In this document: positions 33,170 through 42,320 of the stretch, in pieces
Layout of the letters: every line of letters starts with the position of its first letter
How positions within the stretch are numbered: position 1 is the stretch's first letter
Source of the DNA: Bordetella parapertussis
GTDB lineage: Bacteria > Pseudomonadota > Gammaproteobacteria > Burkholderiales > Burkholderiaceae_B
Direction of reading: 5' to 3'
Length of the DNA: 42,655 nucleotides
Assembly: GCA_945874505.1 (NCBI GenBank)
Contig: CAMCII010000001.1
Location: 1 to 42,655 of the forward strand
The notes under the pieces: generated by a model
What the model was told of the DNA's origin: nothing
The model's database searches: none
Seen by the model: only the letters and a program-made list of their open reading frames with translations
Made by a program: the position numbers and the translations under genes

Positions 33170-34027
33170 ATGGCTTCAGTTTTCTCTGCTGCTCAAGCGG
33201 CTGCGTTTGCCGCAGATGGTTATGTGATTGTTCGACAGCTCTTCGATCAAGAAGAGATTGCCTTAATGGCAGGTGCCATCGAGCAAGACCCTGACTTACA
33301 AAAGAGTCTTTATGATCGCAAAGACGCACAGGGTAAGGCGACCAAAATGGCGACTTGGAATCATCCGGGCGATAGTGTCTACGGTTTAGCAGCTCGATCG
33401 CATCGGGTGGTTGACACGGTCGAGCAGATGCTGGGAGGCGAGGTTTATCATTACCACTCAAAACTCACCGCCAAAGAGCCGCGTGAAGGTGGTGCCTGGG
33501 AATGGCATCAGGATTATGGCTATTGGTACCACAATGGTTGCCTCTTGCCTCACATGGCCAGTGTGATGGTCGCGCTAGATCATGCCACGCGTGAAAACGG
33601 CTGTTTGCAGGTGATCCGTGGTTCGCATTTGGTGGGACGCGTTGAGCACGGCATCATCCCTGGTGAACAAGTGGGTGCTGATCCAAAGCGGGTCGAGCAG
33701 ATGTTGCAGCAGATGCCACTTGACTTCGTTGAAATGGCACCTGGCGACGCACTATTTTTTCATGCAAATGTGATGCATCGGTCTGATCAAAACCGTTCGC
33801 AAAATCGGCGTTGGACCGTAATTTTTTGTTATAACGCGGCACGAAATAACCCGTTCATTGAGCACCACCATCCGTTTTATACGCCCTTGCACAAAGTCAG
33901 TAACGAGGCGATCAAACAAGCTGGTTTGAAGTTTTCAAATGCAGGGCAGTCAGCTTTCAGAAAGACCTTTTCAAACCCACCTGGTTTGACGCAAAAGCTG
34001 GGCGCGGAGCGCCCCATAGTCAAGTGA
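33170..34027 (+). CDS. Phytanoyl-CoA dioxygenase (PhyH) family Fe(II)/2-oxoglutarate oxygenase
   Basis: A 285-residue non-haem iron dioxygenase. The metal triad is H113 and D115 in WEWHQDYGYW and H203 in FFHANVMHRSDQN, with R213 or R214 positioned to bind 2-oxoglutarate. VYHYHSKLTAKEP and the GCLQVIRGSHLVG turn are standard for the family. AAGGAG 8 bp before ATG is a strong ribosome site. Substrate unknown; PhyH enzymes hydroxylate anything from acyl-CoA to ectoine. Followed 10 bp later by a lipoprotein gene. Confidence 0.92.
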   Translation: MASVFSAAQAAAFAADGYVIVRQLFDQEEIALMAGAIEQDPDLQKSLYDRKDAQGKATKMATWNHPGDSVYGLAARSHRVVDTVEQMLGGEVYHYHSKLTAKEPREGGAWEWHQDYGYWYHNGCLLPHMASVMVALDHATRENGCLQVIRGSHLVGRVEHGIIPGEQVGADPKRVEQMLQQMPLDFVEMAPGDALFFHANVMHRSDQNRSQNRRWTVIFCYNAARNNPFIEHHHPFYTPLHKVSNEAIKQAGLKFSNAGQSAFRKTFSNPPGLTQKLGAERPIVK

Positions 34028-34037
34028 AAGAGATATC

Positions 34038-34406
34038 GTGAAAAAAATCTTACTGTGTCTGCTTGTGCTGTTGTCTGGATGCGTGACTCGAGAATATCTG
34101 CAAGCACAAGACGAATGTTCGCCAAGCGCGTATCGACAATTTCCACCCAGAACGATACAGATGTATGTACCGCGCACCACGACTGTGATGGTGCCCACTG
34201 GTGGATCAAAGTGTGAGAGTCGCACCGCGGACAATCGTGTCAAAACTAAATGTACGCCTGAGATGCGAACCGAGTACCGCACCTATCAGTCTTTAGAGGT
34301 GATTGATACCAACGCTGACCCTCGCGATGCCGTGATGCGCAGCTGCACGCGCGACTTGTGCGTACAGCGTTTTGGAAACTCAGACTGCAAAGCACCTGGG
34401 TCATGA
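34038..34406 (+). CDS. Small lipoprotein of unknown function
   Basis: A 122-residue protein beginning at GTG 34038 with the lipobox LLSGC (lipidated C15). The mature part contains the Arg/Thr/Val-rich MYVPRTTTVMVPTGGSKCE and several further cysteines (C in SPSAYR context, KTKCTPEM, SCTRDLCVQRFGNSDCK) suggesting disulfides. It follows the PhyH gene by 10 bp, so it is probably co-transcribed, though a functional link is not evident. No family recognised. Confidence 0.75.
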   Translation: MKKILLCLLVLLSGCVTREYLQAQDECSPSAYRQFPPRTIQMYVPRTTTVMVPTGGSKCESRTADNRVKTKCTPEMRTEYRTYQSLEVIDTNADPRDAVMRSCTRDLCVQRFGNSDCKAPGS

Positions 34407-34711
34407 CGCGTTTGATCTTGTTGAACTCGAACGCGCATTGACTTCAATGCGCTGACTGCGCGTTGACCGAGAGGCATTAACAGTGGCTTCGATTACCATT
34501 ACGAGCCGATCTTATTGTCCTTGCTCTGCATTCGCAGCGAAGCGTCACCGTCTTCTGTGTAGGGATAAACCCTATCGTTCGTCTCTAAAGTGTCCAGCAA
34601 CCAATCGTAGTGTGTAGAATCTGCGACGAGCGTTTACTTCTAGCGTGATTGAACACTCAGCATCTATCCTGAACCCGTTTACTCAAGAACTGCTACGTAT
34701 CGGAAAAAATC
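34407..34711. other. Intergenic region before the TRAP transporter
   Basis: A 305-bp gap. GCGCATTGA (34433-34441) and TCAATGCGC (34444-34452) form a perfect hairpin, which may end the lipoprotein transcript although no T-run follows. The remainder presumably holds the transporter promoter; no recognisable operator or RNA was found. Confidence 0.5.
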
Positions 34712-35665
34712 ATGAAGAACTCAATCAAATTAAAAATTTCTGCGGCGACTGCATGTGCTGCATTATTCATCGTGGCACCTAGCATGGCGCAGCAGGTGAC
34801 GCTCATGACGGGTCCGCAAGGTGGGGTGTGGGTGCCGCTCGGTGGCGCACTAAAAGGTCTATGGGAAAAAGTGATACCCGGCCTACAAGTCACTGCAACG
34901 CCGGGAGCTGGTATTGCGAATGTCCGAGGCGTAGACGAAGGGAAAGTACAAATCGGTTTTGGTAACTCAAGCACTACGGTGGATGGCTTGGCGGGTCGCC
35001 CTCCATACAAACAGAAAGTCACCAAGGTCTGCAACATGGGCAGTCTGTATTCGCAGCTATTTCAAGTCGTTGCGTTGCAGTCAGCCAATGTGAAATCGTT
35101 CGCGGATCTCAAAGGCAAGTCGCTTGTTACACAGCCTAAAGGTAATACGGGTGAATTGCTCACTGATCTGATTTTGCAAGCAAACGACATGACTTATAAA
35201 TCCCTGTCGAAGGTGAACTTCCAGGCGAGCTATTCGGACGCCGTGTCCTTGATGAAAGACGGGCACGCGCAAATATTCACCCTTGGCACGACATCCCCTG
35301 CCTCGGCCGTCATGGACTTGGCGAGTGGTCGCGATGTCAACCTTGTGCCGGTCGATGATAAAACGATGGCTTATGTAAAAAATCTAAATTCTGGGTATAA
35401 CCGTTTAATTATTAAAGCTGGCACTTATCCGAAACAAACTCAAGATGTTCCTGCCATTAGCTACTTGATGCACGTAGTTGTTGCGTGCAGCATGCCAGAA
35501 AAAACGGTTTATGAAATGGTAAAAGCCATTGCAACAAACGTTCCAGATCTGGTCGCCGTGACCAAGTCGATCGAGGGTCTCACGCCAAAAGCGATGGCCA
35601 CTGATATCGGCGTGCCAATGCATCCTGGTGCATTGAAATACTACAAAGAAGTTGGTGCGCTTTAA
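34712..35665 (+). CDS. TAXI-family TRAP transporter solute-binding protein
   Basis: A 317-residue periplasmic receptor with signal peptide (ending SMAQQ). The TAXI signature is visible: LMTGPQGGVWVPLGGALKGL, TPGAGIANVRGVDEGKVQIG and FGNSSTTVDGLAG. The later LKGKSLVTQPKGNTGEL and ISYLMHVVVACSMPEKTVYE also fit. TAXI receptors are linked to dicarboxylate or glutamate-type ligands, but the substrate is unknown here. The fused permease starts 39 bp downstream, forming a complete two-gene TRAP system. Confidence 0.94.
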   Translation: MKNSIKLKISAATACAALFIVAPSMAQQVTLMTGPQGGVWVPLGGALKGLWEKVIPGLQVTATPGAGIANVRGVDEGKVQIGFGNSSTTVDGLAGRPPYKQKVTKVCNMGSLYSQLFQVVALQSANVKSFADLKGKSLVTQPKGNTGELLTDLILQANDMTYKSLSKVNFQASYSDAVSLMKDGHAQIFTLGTTSPASAVMDLASGRDVNLVPVDDKTMAYVKNLNSGYNRLIIKAGTYPKQTQDVPAISYLMHVVVACSMPEKTVYEMVKAIATNVPDLVAVTKSIEGLTPKAMATDIGVPMHPGALKYYKEVGAL

Positions 35666-35704
35666 TCGGCTCTTAGTAGGCAGCCACAACAGGACACCAG
35701 CTAT

Positions 35705-37606
35705 ATGCAACCGGTAATTTCTGACGAAAGTATTGCGATCAACCCTGCGTCACACGTGCTTAAGGCACTGATCACCGTGCTAGCGGTGACGATGTCGGTG
35801 TATCACATGTATGTCGCCGGGTTTGGGCCACCTGAAGCCGTCATCTTTCGTGGAACGCATCTAATCTTTGCATTGGGGTTGGTGTTCCTGCTTTATCCCT
35901 CTCGGGCGAGTGGCGGCGTTGCTGCTCGCTCGTACGATATGCTGTTATTGGCAATGGGTTTGGCTGCCATCGCACATATTTTCATAGACTATGAAAACTT
36001 CACGAGTCGTATCATCTATATTGATGAATTAACGAAACTTGATTTATTTTATTCCTTTGTCCTGGTCGCGATTGTGCTTGAAGGGACGCGTCGAGTGATC
36101 GGCTGGGCACTTCCACTCACCGCGATCATCTTTGTTGCTTACACGGTTTTTTTTACTCAAATAAAAATTCCTCTTCTCATGGAGCAGTTGTATTTTTCAA
36201 CTGAAGGTATTTTTGGTTCTACCCTCGGGGTATCTGCGTCGTACGTGATGTTGTTTGTGATCTTTGGGGCCTTTATGGAAAAGAGTGGCACGGGCCAACT
36301 CTTTATGGACTTCGCGTTGTCGATTACCGGTAAAAGCGCGGGTGGCCCAGGAAAGGTGGCGGTGATTAGCTCCTCTCTTTTCGGAACAGTGTCAGGCAGT
36401 GCAGTGGCGAACGTCATGGTAGATGGTCCGATCACCATCCCTTTGATGAAGCGTAGCGGATTTCGACCGTCATTTGCTGCAGCAGTAGAGGCGGTCGCGT
36501 CGACTGGCGGTCAACTCATGCCACCGGTCATGGGGGCCGCGGCATTCGTCATGGCAGAGTTTTTAGCGGTGCCGTACGCTCAAGTTGCGCTATGGGCAGC
36601 TATTCCTGCTCTTCTTTATTACGCATCCGTTTTCTTCGCGGTTCACTTTGAAGCTAAGCGATACAAACTAGCAGGTGTTCCCGAAAGCGAGATCCCAAAG
36701 TTTAGACAAGTTATTCTTCAGCGCGGCCATTTATTTATTCCGATATTGACTATTTTGTTTGGGCTGTTTCTTGGCTATTCGGCACCACTTTGCGCACTGA
36801 TCGCCGCACTGATCTGCCTGCCTGTGGCCTTAATGCGCAAGCTGACTCGCGAGGGAATTACTTGGATGACGGCACTGCAGGCGCTAGAAGATGGGGCGCG
36901 CAGTGCGCTGTCAATCGCCATGGCCTGTGCCTGCGCAGGAATCGTAATCGGCTGCGTCACAATTACAGGACTTGGCATTGTGTTTACCCAAGTTGTCATT
37001 GAGCTCGCCAATAACTCCTTGTTCCTAGCGCTATTGCTGACTGCAGTCGCTGGTATTGTGCTCGGCATGGGCATGCCAACTACCCCTGCTTATATTGTGA
37101 TGGTCTCGTTGCTAGTGCCTGCCATTATCAAGCTCGGTGTCGCTGCACCAGCTGCACATATGTTTGCGCTGTACTTCGCGATTCTGTCTGCAATTACGCC
37201 GCCGGTAGCGCTCGCTGTATTTGCCGCAGCAGGGCTGGCTAAGGCCAATATGTGGGAGTCAGGTTTCGCCGCAATGCGTGCGGCGGCTCCGGCGTATATC
37301 GTTCCGTTTATGTTTGTGTATGAGCCATCTTTGCTCCTTATTTTCAAAGCAGATACGTCTTGGCTCACTTTGATCTGGTCGGTGGCTACGGCCTTGATCG
37401 GTGTCATTGCCTTGTCGGCCGGATTTTTTGGTTGGCTAATTGGTTATGCAACCGTGCTGCATCGGGCATTGCTTGTGGTTGCTGCAGGATGTTTAATTAA
37501 GCCAGGCCTTTTTACCGATGTGGCTGGCTTTGGATTACTGGGGTTAGTCCTGCTTTTACAATGGATTGCCTTGAAGCGAGCTGCTGTTCTTAAACACACG
37601 GTCTAA
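35705..37606 (+). CDS. TRAP transporter fused permease (small and large subunits in one chain)
   Basis: A 633-residue integral membrane protein combining the DctQ-like and DctM-like subunits, the arrangement typical of TAXI-TRAP systems. Many hydrophobic helices are visible. The DctM part shows ASYVMLFVIFGAFMEKSGTG, the conserved SSSLFGTVSGSAVANVMVDG, ASTGGQLMPPVMGAAAFVMA, and GIVLGMGMPTTPAYIVM. It probably uses the sodium gradient, as other TRAP systems do. AGGA precedes the ATG. It is co-transcribed with the receptor gene upstream. Confidence 0.95.
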   Translation: MQPVISDESIAINPASHVLKALITVLAVTMSVYHMYVAGFGPPEAVIFRGTHLIFALGLVFLLYPSRASGGVAARSYDMLLLAMGLAAIAHIFIDYENFTSRIIYIDELTKLDLFYSFVLVAIVLEGTRRVIGWALPLTAIIFVAYTVFFTQIKIPLLMEQLYFSTEGIFGSTLGVSASYVMLFVIFGAFMEKSGTGQLFMDFALSITGKSAGGPGKVAVISSSLFGTVSGSAVANVMVDGPITIPLMKRSGFRPSFAAAVEAVASTGGQLMPPVMGAAAFVMAEFLAVPYAQVALWAAIPALLYYASVFFAVHFEAKRYKLAGVPESEIPKFRQVILQRGHLFIPILTILFGLFLGYSAPLCALIAALICLPVALMRKLTREGITWMTALQALEDGARSALSIAMACACAGIVIGCVTITGLGIVFTQVVIELANNSLFLALLLTAVAGIVLGMGMPTTPAYIVMVSLLVPAIIKLGVAAPAAHMFALYFAILSAITPPVALAVFAAAGLAKANMWESGFAAMRAAAPAYIVPFMFVYEPSLLLIFKADTSWLTLIWSVATALIGVIALSAGFFGWLIGYATVLHRALLVVAAGCLIKPGLFTDVAGFGLLGLVLLLQWIALKRAAVLKHTV

Positions 37607-37730
37607 TTAAGAGAAGTCACGCTTTGTTTGAAAACGACCGCGCCTATCGTCACGGCGTTAGAGAAAGTACAGTGGCGCCGAACGTGTGAGCAGCACTGGC
37701 ACGAATTAGACATATCAGCGGCAAAGCGGT

Positions 37731-38684
37731 TTAAGGCACGATGATTTTTTTGACAGAAAAAGGTATTGAATTGCCCTCTTGAATCGTGACGCTAACCGCG
37801 CCAGTTGTTTTTGCACCAGGCACTTCAAGTCGATAGACGTTTTTTAAGACTTGCGACTCAAGCATAAATGTTTGATCGAATTCGAAATTATGGCTGTCGC
37901 CATGCACAATCAAGATAGAACCTTGAAACTCTTTAGCCAGAGGAAGCAAGGTTTTTTCAATTGAGGCATTAAACCCTGTCTTTTCTGCCCAAGTGCCCGA
38001 GCGCGACATCCCTCGAATGACATCCGCTTGAAAAGCAAAAACGAGGGTCTTGAGTTTTTGACTAGCTGCAATGCGAAACGCTTCTTTAATCCAAGCGATG
38101 TTGGCTTGGTCGCGCGCCCGTAATTCTTTTTCAGCCTCAGCGTTGTTTGGTGCAAAGCGGTTGTCGCTACCTACAATATGCACAGTCGTAAATAGCGTAT
38201 TAAAAAATTGCCACCGCTGATTTTCAACAAAGGTCGAATAGGTAGGCATTACCTTGCCTTGTGTGACAAGGGGAAGTGGTGCTTGACCCAAAGAGGTGTC
38301 AGGTTTAAAAAATTGCCCCCTAAGTTTTTCGAGTCGCTCAAGAGGATCATAGCTGCCGTTACTTTTACGACCGCAGTCTGTCCAATCGTTGTCACCGGGC
38401 GTGTAGATTAGTGCGCCTTTAAATAAATCAAAGTGTTTGCGCTGGCGTTCAAACTCTTCGTCAGAGCACCGCGCACTGCCTTCTTTGAAGTCGCCAACAT
38501 GGATCGAGAACTCAGGCTTGAGTGCATTGATCTGAGTGATGAGAGTGCGGTATTTGGCGCCGGCGATTTCGTCTGGCCCGTACGGCAGATCACCAAGCGC
38601 GACAAAACTGAAGGTCTCTGCGCGAACGCCAATCGCAGACGACAGCAATATCAATAACCACAAACACCAAGACGCCTTATTCAT
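37731..38684 (-). CDS. Exported calcineurin-like metallophosphoesterase
   Basis: A 317-residue protein with signal peptide (about 1-22, ending GVRAE). The dimetal core is readable as D32 in ALGDLPYG, D64 in IHVGDFKEG, and GDND at 97-100 in place of the usual GNHD/E, with VHGDSHNFEFD as the distal histidine motif. The periplasmic substrate is unknown. It lies 58 bp downstream of the second Bug gene on the same strand. Confidence 0.82.
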   Translation of the reverse strand: MNKASWCLWLLILLSSAIGVRAETFSFVALGDLPYGPDEIAGAKYRTLITQINALKPEFSIHVGDFKEGSARCSDEEFERQRKHFDLFKGALIYTPGDNDWTDCGRKSNGSYDPLERLEKLRGQFFKPDTSLGQAPLPLVTQGKVMPTYSTFVENQRWQFFNTLFTTVHIVGSDNRFAPNNAEAEKELRARDQANIAWIKEAFRIAASQKLKTLVFAFQADVIRGMSRSGTWAEKTGFNASIEKTLLPLAKEFQGSILIVHGDSHNFEFDQTFMLESQVLKNVYRLEVPGAKTTGAVSVTIQEGNSIPFSVKKIIVP

Positions 38685-38742
38685 CTCTCACTCACGCTGT
38701 TTCCGGTTGGTTTCGGACGACGATAGCACTAACAGATGTCAG

Positions 38743-39738
38743 TTATTCGATTTTAACTTTCATCGCTTTTATGATCGCGGCCCATCTGGTTGATTCAGAC
38801 TGTATGAAGGCGCTGAACTCTTCGGGTGACGATCCTTTCGGGTCAAAACCTTGTGCAATGAGGCGGTCTTTGAACTCGGGTTCATTCACCGTTTGCACGG
38901 CCGCCTTGCTCAAGAGCTGCAGCACAGCGGCCGGCATATTTGCCGGACCGACCAAGCCATACCAAGTTGACATGTCGTAGCCAGGTATACCCGCCTCAGC
39001 AATGCTAGGGATGTTGGGCGCAGCACTTGAGCGAGTCTTGGTGGTCACGCCAAGGGCTTGGAGTAGACCTTGGTCGACGAGTTTGGCGCCCGTGGGTAGA
39101 TTTGGAAAAGCTAATTCGACGGTGCCAGCTAAAAGGTGGGGCATTAGGCTGCCGGCGCCTTTGTAGGGGATGTGAACCATATCCACCCCTGATAGCTGCA
39201 TAAAAAGTAAGCCAGACAAATGCAGAGACGAGCCAATTCCTGAAGACGCCCAGTTGACTTTTCCGGGGTTGGCGCGAGCGTAATCGATTAAGTCTTTAAC
39301 TGTTTTAAATTTAGAGTTGGCAGGTACCACCAAGATGTTAGGCCCCGATAAAATTTGACCAATAGGCGTGAAGTCTTTGATGGGATCGTATTTAGCATCT
39401 GGATAAATGAGAGGATTGGTGACATGTCCGATCGAGGTGTAAAACAGTGTGTAGCCGTCGGGGGGCGAACGACGAACCGCGTCAGTCGCTAAGTTGCCGT
39501 TTGCACCGGGTCTGTTTTCAACAATGACCGATTGACCAAGAATCTTGCCGAAGGAGATCGCGATTTGCCGACCAACGGTGTCGGTTGCGCCGCCGGGTGT
39601 GAAGCCAATCACAATTTTGATTGTCTTATTTGGAAACTCACTGGTTTGAGCTGTTGCGGGGGCGATTGCGCAGCAAGAGATCCCTAAGGCTGTAGCCGCT
39701 AGGGCGAGTGTTTGAAACCTTTGTTTGAACTGGATCAT
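38743..39738 (-). CDS. Tripartite tricarboxylate transporter substrate-binding protein (Bug/TctC family)
   Basis: A 331-residue periplasmic receptor, second of its type in the window. It has a signal peptide (ending APATAQ), then FPNKTIKIVIGFTPGGATDT, the loops WASSGIGSSLHLSGLLF, MVHIPYKGAGSLMPHLLAGT and WYGLVGPANMPAAVLQLL. Like the first copy it has no tctA/tctB neighbours, apart from the small membrane protein 28 bp upstream. Metabolite bound is not predictable; proximity of a dehydroquinase-like gene hints at quinate/shikimate-type acids only weakly. Confidence 0.93.
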   Translation of the reverse strand: MIQFKQRFQTLALAATALGISCCAIAPATAQTSEFPNKTIKIVIGFTPGGATDTVGRQIAISFGKILGQSVIVENRPGANGNLATDAVRRSPPDGYTLFYTSIGHVTNPLIYPDAKYDPIKDFTPIGQILSGPNILVVPANSKFKTVKDLIDYARANPGKVNWASSGIGSSLHLSGLLFMQLSGVDMVHIPYKGAGSLMPHLLAGTVELAFPNLPTGAKLVDQGLLQALGVTTKTRSSAAPNIPSIAEAGIPGYDMSTWYGLVGPANMPAAVLQLLSKAAVQTVNEPEFKDRLIAQGFDPKGSSPEEFSAFIQSESTRWAAIIKAMKVKIE

Positions 39739-39766
39739 TTTTTTATCTCCGTAACTGTTTGTTGTC

Positions 39767-40027
39767 TTAGGATTGTAGTTTGTTCATTGAGCGTTGATTC
39801 AGAAGCATTGGGATAAAACCCAGTAATAGGCCACCTATGCCGATGAGATTGGTGAGTGGATCAAACGAGAGTGCACTTAAGATGGCAATGAACACCATAA
39901 ACATGGCGCTAAACCGCGGCCACCAAATGTGCGTCAAAGCGGGTATGAATGAACCCGTGAGCATTGCACGGTAGTACCATGCACAGGCGAAGCCGGCTAT
40001 TAGCGTGTTTAATGCCTTTGCTGACAA
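39767..40027 (-). CDS. Small membrane protein, possibly 5'-frameshifted
   Basis: An 86-codon frame starting at TTG 40027, with hydrophobic segments TLIAGFACAWYYRAMLTGSF and FSAMFMVFIAILSAL, and FDPLTNLIGIGGLLLGFIP. No ATG or ribosome site marks the start. The sequence immediately upstream in the other frame also encodes a hydrophobic helix (TGVSALWLTLVTIIVSK), so the gene may have lost its start by a frameshift near 40020-40030. It lies between the Bug receptor and the dehydroquinase-like gene, both minus. It might be a TctB-like small subunit, but resemblance is slight. Confidence 0.45.
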   Translation of the reverse strand: MSAKALNTLIAGFACAWYYRAMLTGSFIPALTHIWWPRFSAMFMVFIAILSALSFDPLTNLIGIGGLLLGFIPMLLNQRSMNKLQS

Positions 40028-40108
40028 TAATCGTCACGAGCGTCAGCCACAGCGCTGACACACCAGTCACCCAAATTGTACTTTCAAAAATGATCCGGCT
40101 GTTGCGCT

Positions 40109-40543
40109 TTACTTGCTTTGTACGATTCTGAGCATTGCCTCAAGCCCCAATATGTACGACTCTAAGCCAAAGCCTGCGAACACGCCCACGCTTGCCTCGG
40201 CTAACACCGAGTGCATGCCACGTTTTTCAATGTTGGTGATATGCACCTCAATATACGGAAAACTCACTGCCCGTAAGCAGTCTCTTAACGCGTAGCCTGC
40301 ATATAAAAACCCTGCGGGATTCATGACCACACCGTCAATGCCTTGATCGACTGCTTGATAGAGCCGCTCGATCGCCTCGCCCTCGATATGGGTATAGAAG
40401 ATGTCTAAGTCGTAGTCGTTGCTGCGTGCATGCTCGAGCAGTCTCTGATCAAGCTCTGCTGCAGTTGTGGTGCCATACAGCTCGGGCTGTCTGCGCCCAA
40501 GATACGCCATATTGGCCCCTTGCAATACTAATAACTTTGTCAT
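40109..40543 (-). CDS. Type II 3-dehydroquinate dehydratase-like protein (divergent)
   Basis: A 144-residue AroQ-fold protein. Catalytic Y23 (in RRQPELYG), R17/R18 of the lid loop, N75 in MNPAGFLY and H101 in EVHITN align with the M. tuberculosis enzyme. Two signature blocks differ: the opening is LQGANMAYLG rather than an NGPNLN type, and the NxxxxxHTSVALRD region reads NPAGFLYAGYALRD, lacking its histidine. It may be a catabolic paralogue acting on quinate-like or other acids rather than the housekeeping enzyme. The next gene downstream is the possible small membrane protein. Confidence 0.85.
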   Translation of the reverse strand: MTKLLVLQGANMAYLGRRQPELYGTTTAAELDQRLLEHARSNDYDLDIFYTHIEGEAIERLYQAVDQGIDGVVMNPAGFLYAGYALRDCLRAVSFPYIEVHITNIEKRGMHSVLAEASVGVFAGFGLESYILGLEAMLRIVQSK

Positions 40544-40688
40544 GTCATCTCGTCTGGTTTAGGGCGCATGATGCAGGGCATTATGCATCGCTTTTGACCG
40601 AAGCGGTGGTGGGCCGGATGGTTTGGGTTGTAAAGGCCCGAGGCTTGGCGCAATTAATTCTATTAAATTTGACCTTCGATGTGGTCGC

Positions 40689-41462
40689 TCACTGAACCGG
40701 ATCAAACCAGTTAAAGACACTCAACCCTCCATCTACGACAAGCTCTGTTCCTGTGACATAGCCAGAGAAGCGATCAATTAATAAGGTCAACCCCATGGCG
40801 GCAACGTCTTGTGCGCTACCAAGACGTTGCATCGGAATTTTCAAGGCAAGATCGCCTGCAGGCTTGAAACCGCCCGCTGCAATGGCGCCAGGGGTTAACG
40901 CGTTAATGCGAATGCCATGTCGCGCCCAAGCCTTCGCCATTTCTTTGACTAGCATCAACATAGCGGCCTTGCTCGTTGCGTAATGTGGCAGGTTTCGAGG
41001 AGTGTGAGCGTGCAGCGACGTCAAGTACAGCATCCGCCCGGCAATCCCTTCATCGATCATGTGTTGACCGACTAAGCGTGCCAGTTCAAAGCCAAATTTC
41101 ACATTGACGTGATACATCGCGTCCCATGTGTCACTGGTGACGGTGCGCCACGTGTCGGCCTCGCGCCGTGGCGGAGACGCGGAGTGCACGACCATGTGAA
41201 TCGACCCGAAGGCGGCATGCGCTTGCTCGAATACTTGTCGGGCTGAATCGGCAAGCGATAGGTCGATTACCCCAGCGTTGGCCTCATACCCCTTGGCTTT
41301 TAGATCGGTCACCGTATCACCTAGCTTTTGTGCATCCGAGTCAACCAAAAACACATTAGCACCTTCGGCAGCCACTTCAAACGCCAGAGCTTTGCCAATG
41401 CCGTTGCCAGCCCCAGTGATGATTGCGGTTTCGTTGCTCAGGTAAGGGCTCTGTCGTTTCAT
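40689..41462 (-). CDS. Short-chain dehydrogenase/reductase
   Basis: A 257-residue NAD(P)-dependent enzyme. ATG 41462 is selected since GGATCGAAG precedes it and the longer frame to 41504 adds unconserved residues. The cofactor motif ITGAGNGIG is at 15-23, the catalytic triad S149, Y161 and K165 (HYATSK), and the end GTELVVDGGLSVFNWFDPVQ is typical. Proline-rich SPPRR replaces the usual NNAG helix start after HSA. Substrate unknown. It lies 145 bp upstream of the dehydroquinase-like gene on the same strand and may be part of the same catabolic unit. Confidence 0.92.
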   Translation of the reverse strand: MKRQSPYLSNETAIITGAGNGIGKALAFEVAAEGANVFLVDSDAQKLGDTVTDLKAKGYEANAGVIDLSLADSARQVFEQAHAAFGSIHMVVHSASPPRREADTWRTVTSDTWDAMYHVNVKFGFELARLVGQHMIDEGIAGRMLYLTSLHAHTPRNLPHYATSKAAMLMLVKEMAKAWARHGIRINALTPGAIAAGGFKPAGDLALKIPMQRLGSAQDVAAMGLTLLIDRFSGYVTGTELVVDGGLSVFNWFDPVQ

Positions 41463-41640
41463 CTTCGATCCTGTCTTGTTTGACTGTAGGCACTTCAGTT
41501 GCATGGGGCGCGCTGCGTTTGCTGCCAGAGGGCAGGTTAACGCAACAGCCTGTCGAGTTCGCAGATTTTCTTTTAATTGACAGAGATCCGACCCGCAACA
41601 TTAAACTCGCGAAGAACGCGTGGGTTGCGAAGCCGCAAGG

Positions 41641-41928
41641 CTAAGCCAGCAGCGTGGCGTATTCTGCGTGGCGTTGTATGTACACGGCGGCATAGCTGCA
41701 GCGTGGGATCACCTTCCAGTGCTGCTCGCGCGCATATTCGAGGGCGAATTTAGTGAGTTGAGCGGCCAGACCACGCCCACCTAAGGCGTCAGGCACGCCA
41801 GTATGCGTGATCGTCATGACGTGATCCTGAAGCGTGTAGTCAAGCACGCACCGCCGTGCTTCAACAAGTACAAAAAAGCATTGTTTAGACGCATCATGTT
41901 CAATGGCGGGGGAAATTTCGGTGTTCAT
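41641..41928 (-). CDS. GNAT-fold acetyltransferase, short YjdJ-type
   Basis: A 95-residue protein of the small Gcn5-related acetyltransferase group. The chosen start ATG 41928 overlaps the upstream stop as ATGA. The acyl-CoA-binding signature is ALGGRGLAAQLTKFALEYAR, followed by VIPRCSYAAVYIQRH, both standard in this subgroup. Such proteins are cytosolic with unknown acceptor. It is the last gene of the overlapping trio acetyltransferase-membrane protein-PrpF. Confidence 0.88.
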   Translation of the reverse strand: MNTEISPAIEHDASKQCFFVLVEARRCVLDYTLQDHVMTITHTGVPDALGGRGLAAQLTKFALEYAREQHWKVIPRCSYAAVYIQRHAEYATLLA

Positions 41929-42320
41929 TTTGAGATCCCAATAATTAGCAAAGCCCAGAGGGTCACCATTGCAATCATACCGATCAAGCACCCACCCCAC
42001 AGCCCAACAATCGGCCACTTCACATTAGTGGGAATATCCTGTGGATCGACATGCTTCAATAATTCATTCGCATTACCTGCAATCCACGTTTTGGATTTAG
42101 GAAACGCAATGCGTAAAAAGTAATCCAACACGATCGTCATCTTGATCGAAAAAGAGTACTGATTAAAGGTGCGCTGCGCCAGGTAAGGATGCTTGAACAG
42201 TTCGTTGGCGTAGCGAATCTTGAAGAGCAACAGGTACGCGCCCGAAACAAAGAACACCATTGAGCAAGTGATAAACAGCGCAAAGGTAAAGCTTAAGACG
42301 ACTGGAAAATACTCAGACAT
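41925..42320 (-). CDS. Conserved membrane protein of unknown function
   Basis: A 131-residue protein. ATG 42320 is preferred because it overlaps the prpF stop as ATGA; an in-frame start at 42407 would lie well inside prpF. Two strong transmembrane segments are visible (VVLSFTFALFITCSMVFFVS near the N-terminus and WPIVGLWGGCLIGMIAMVTL near the C-terminus), with a charged central part (NANELLKHVDPQDIPTNVKW). No family recognised. Its position between prpF and the acetyltransferase, with overlaps on both sides, indicates one transcript. Confidence 0.75.
   Translation of the reverse strand: MSEYFPVVLSFTFALFITCSMVFFVSGAYLLLFKIRYANELFKHPYLAQRTFNQYSFSIKMTIVLDYFLRIAFPKSKTWIAGNANELLKHVDPQDIPTNVKWPIVGLWGGCLIGMIAMVTLWALLIIGISK

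Noticed and set aside
34433-34452. Perfect hairpin GCGCATTGA/TCAATGCGC as an operator
   Set aside because: It lies 26 bp after the lipoprotein stop and far from the next start, so a transcript-end structure is more likely; no T-run, so not called a terminator either.
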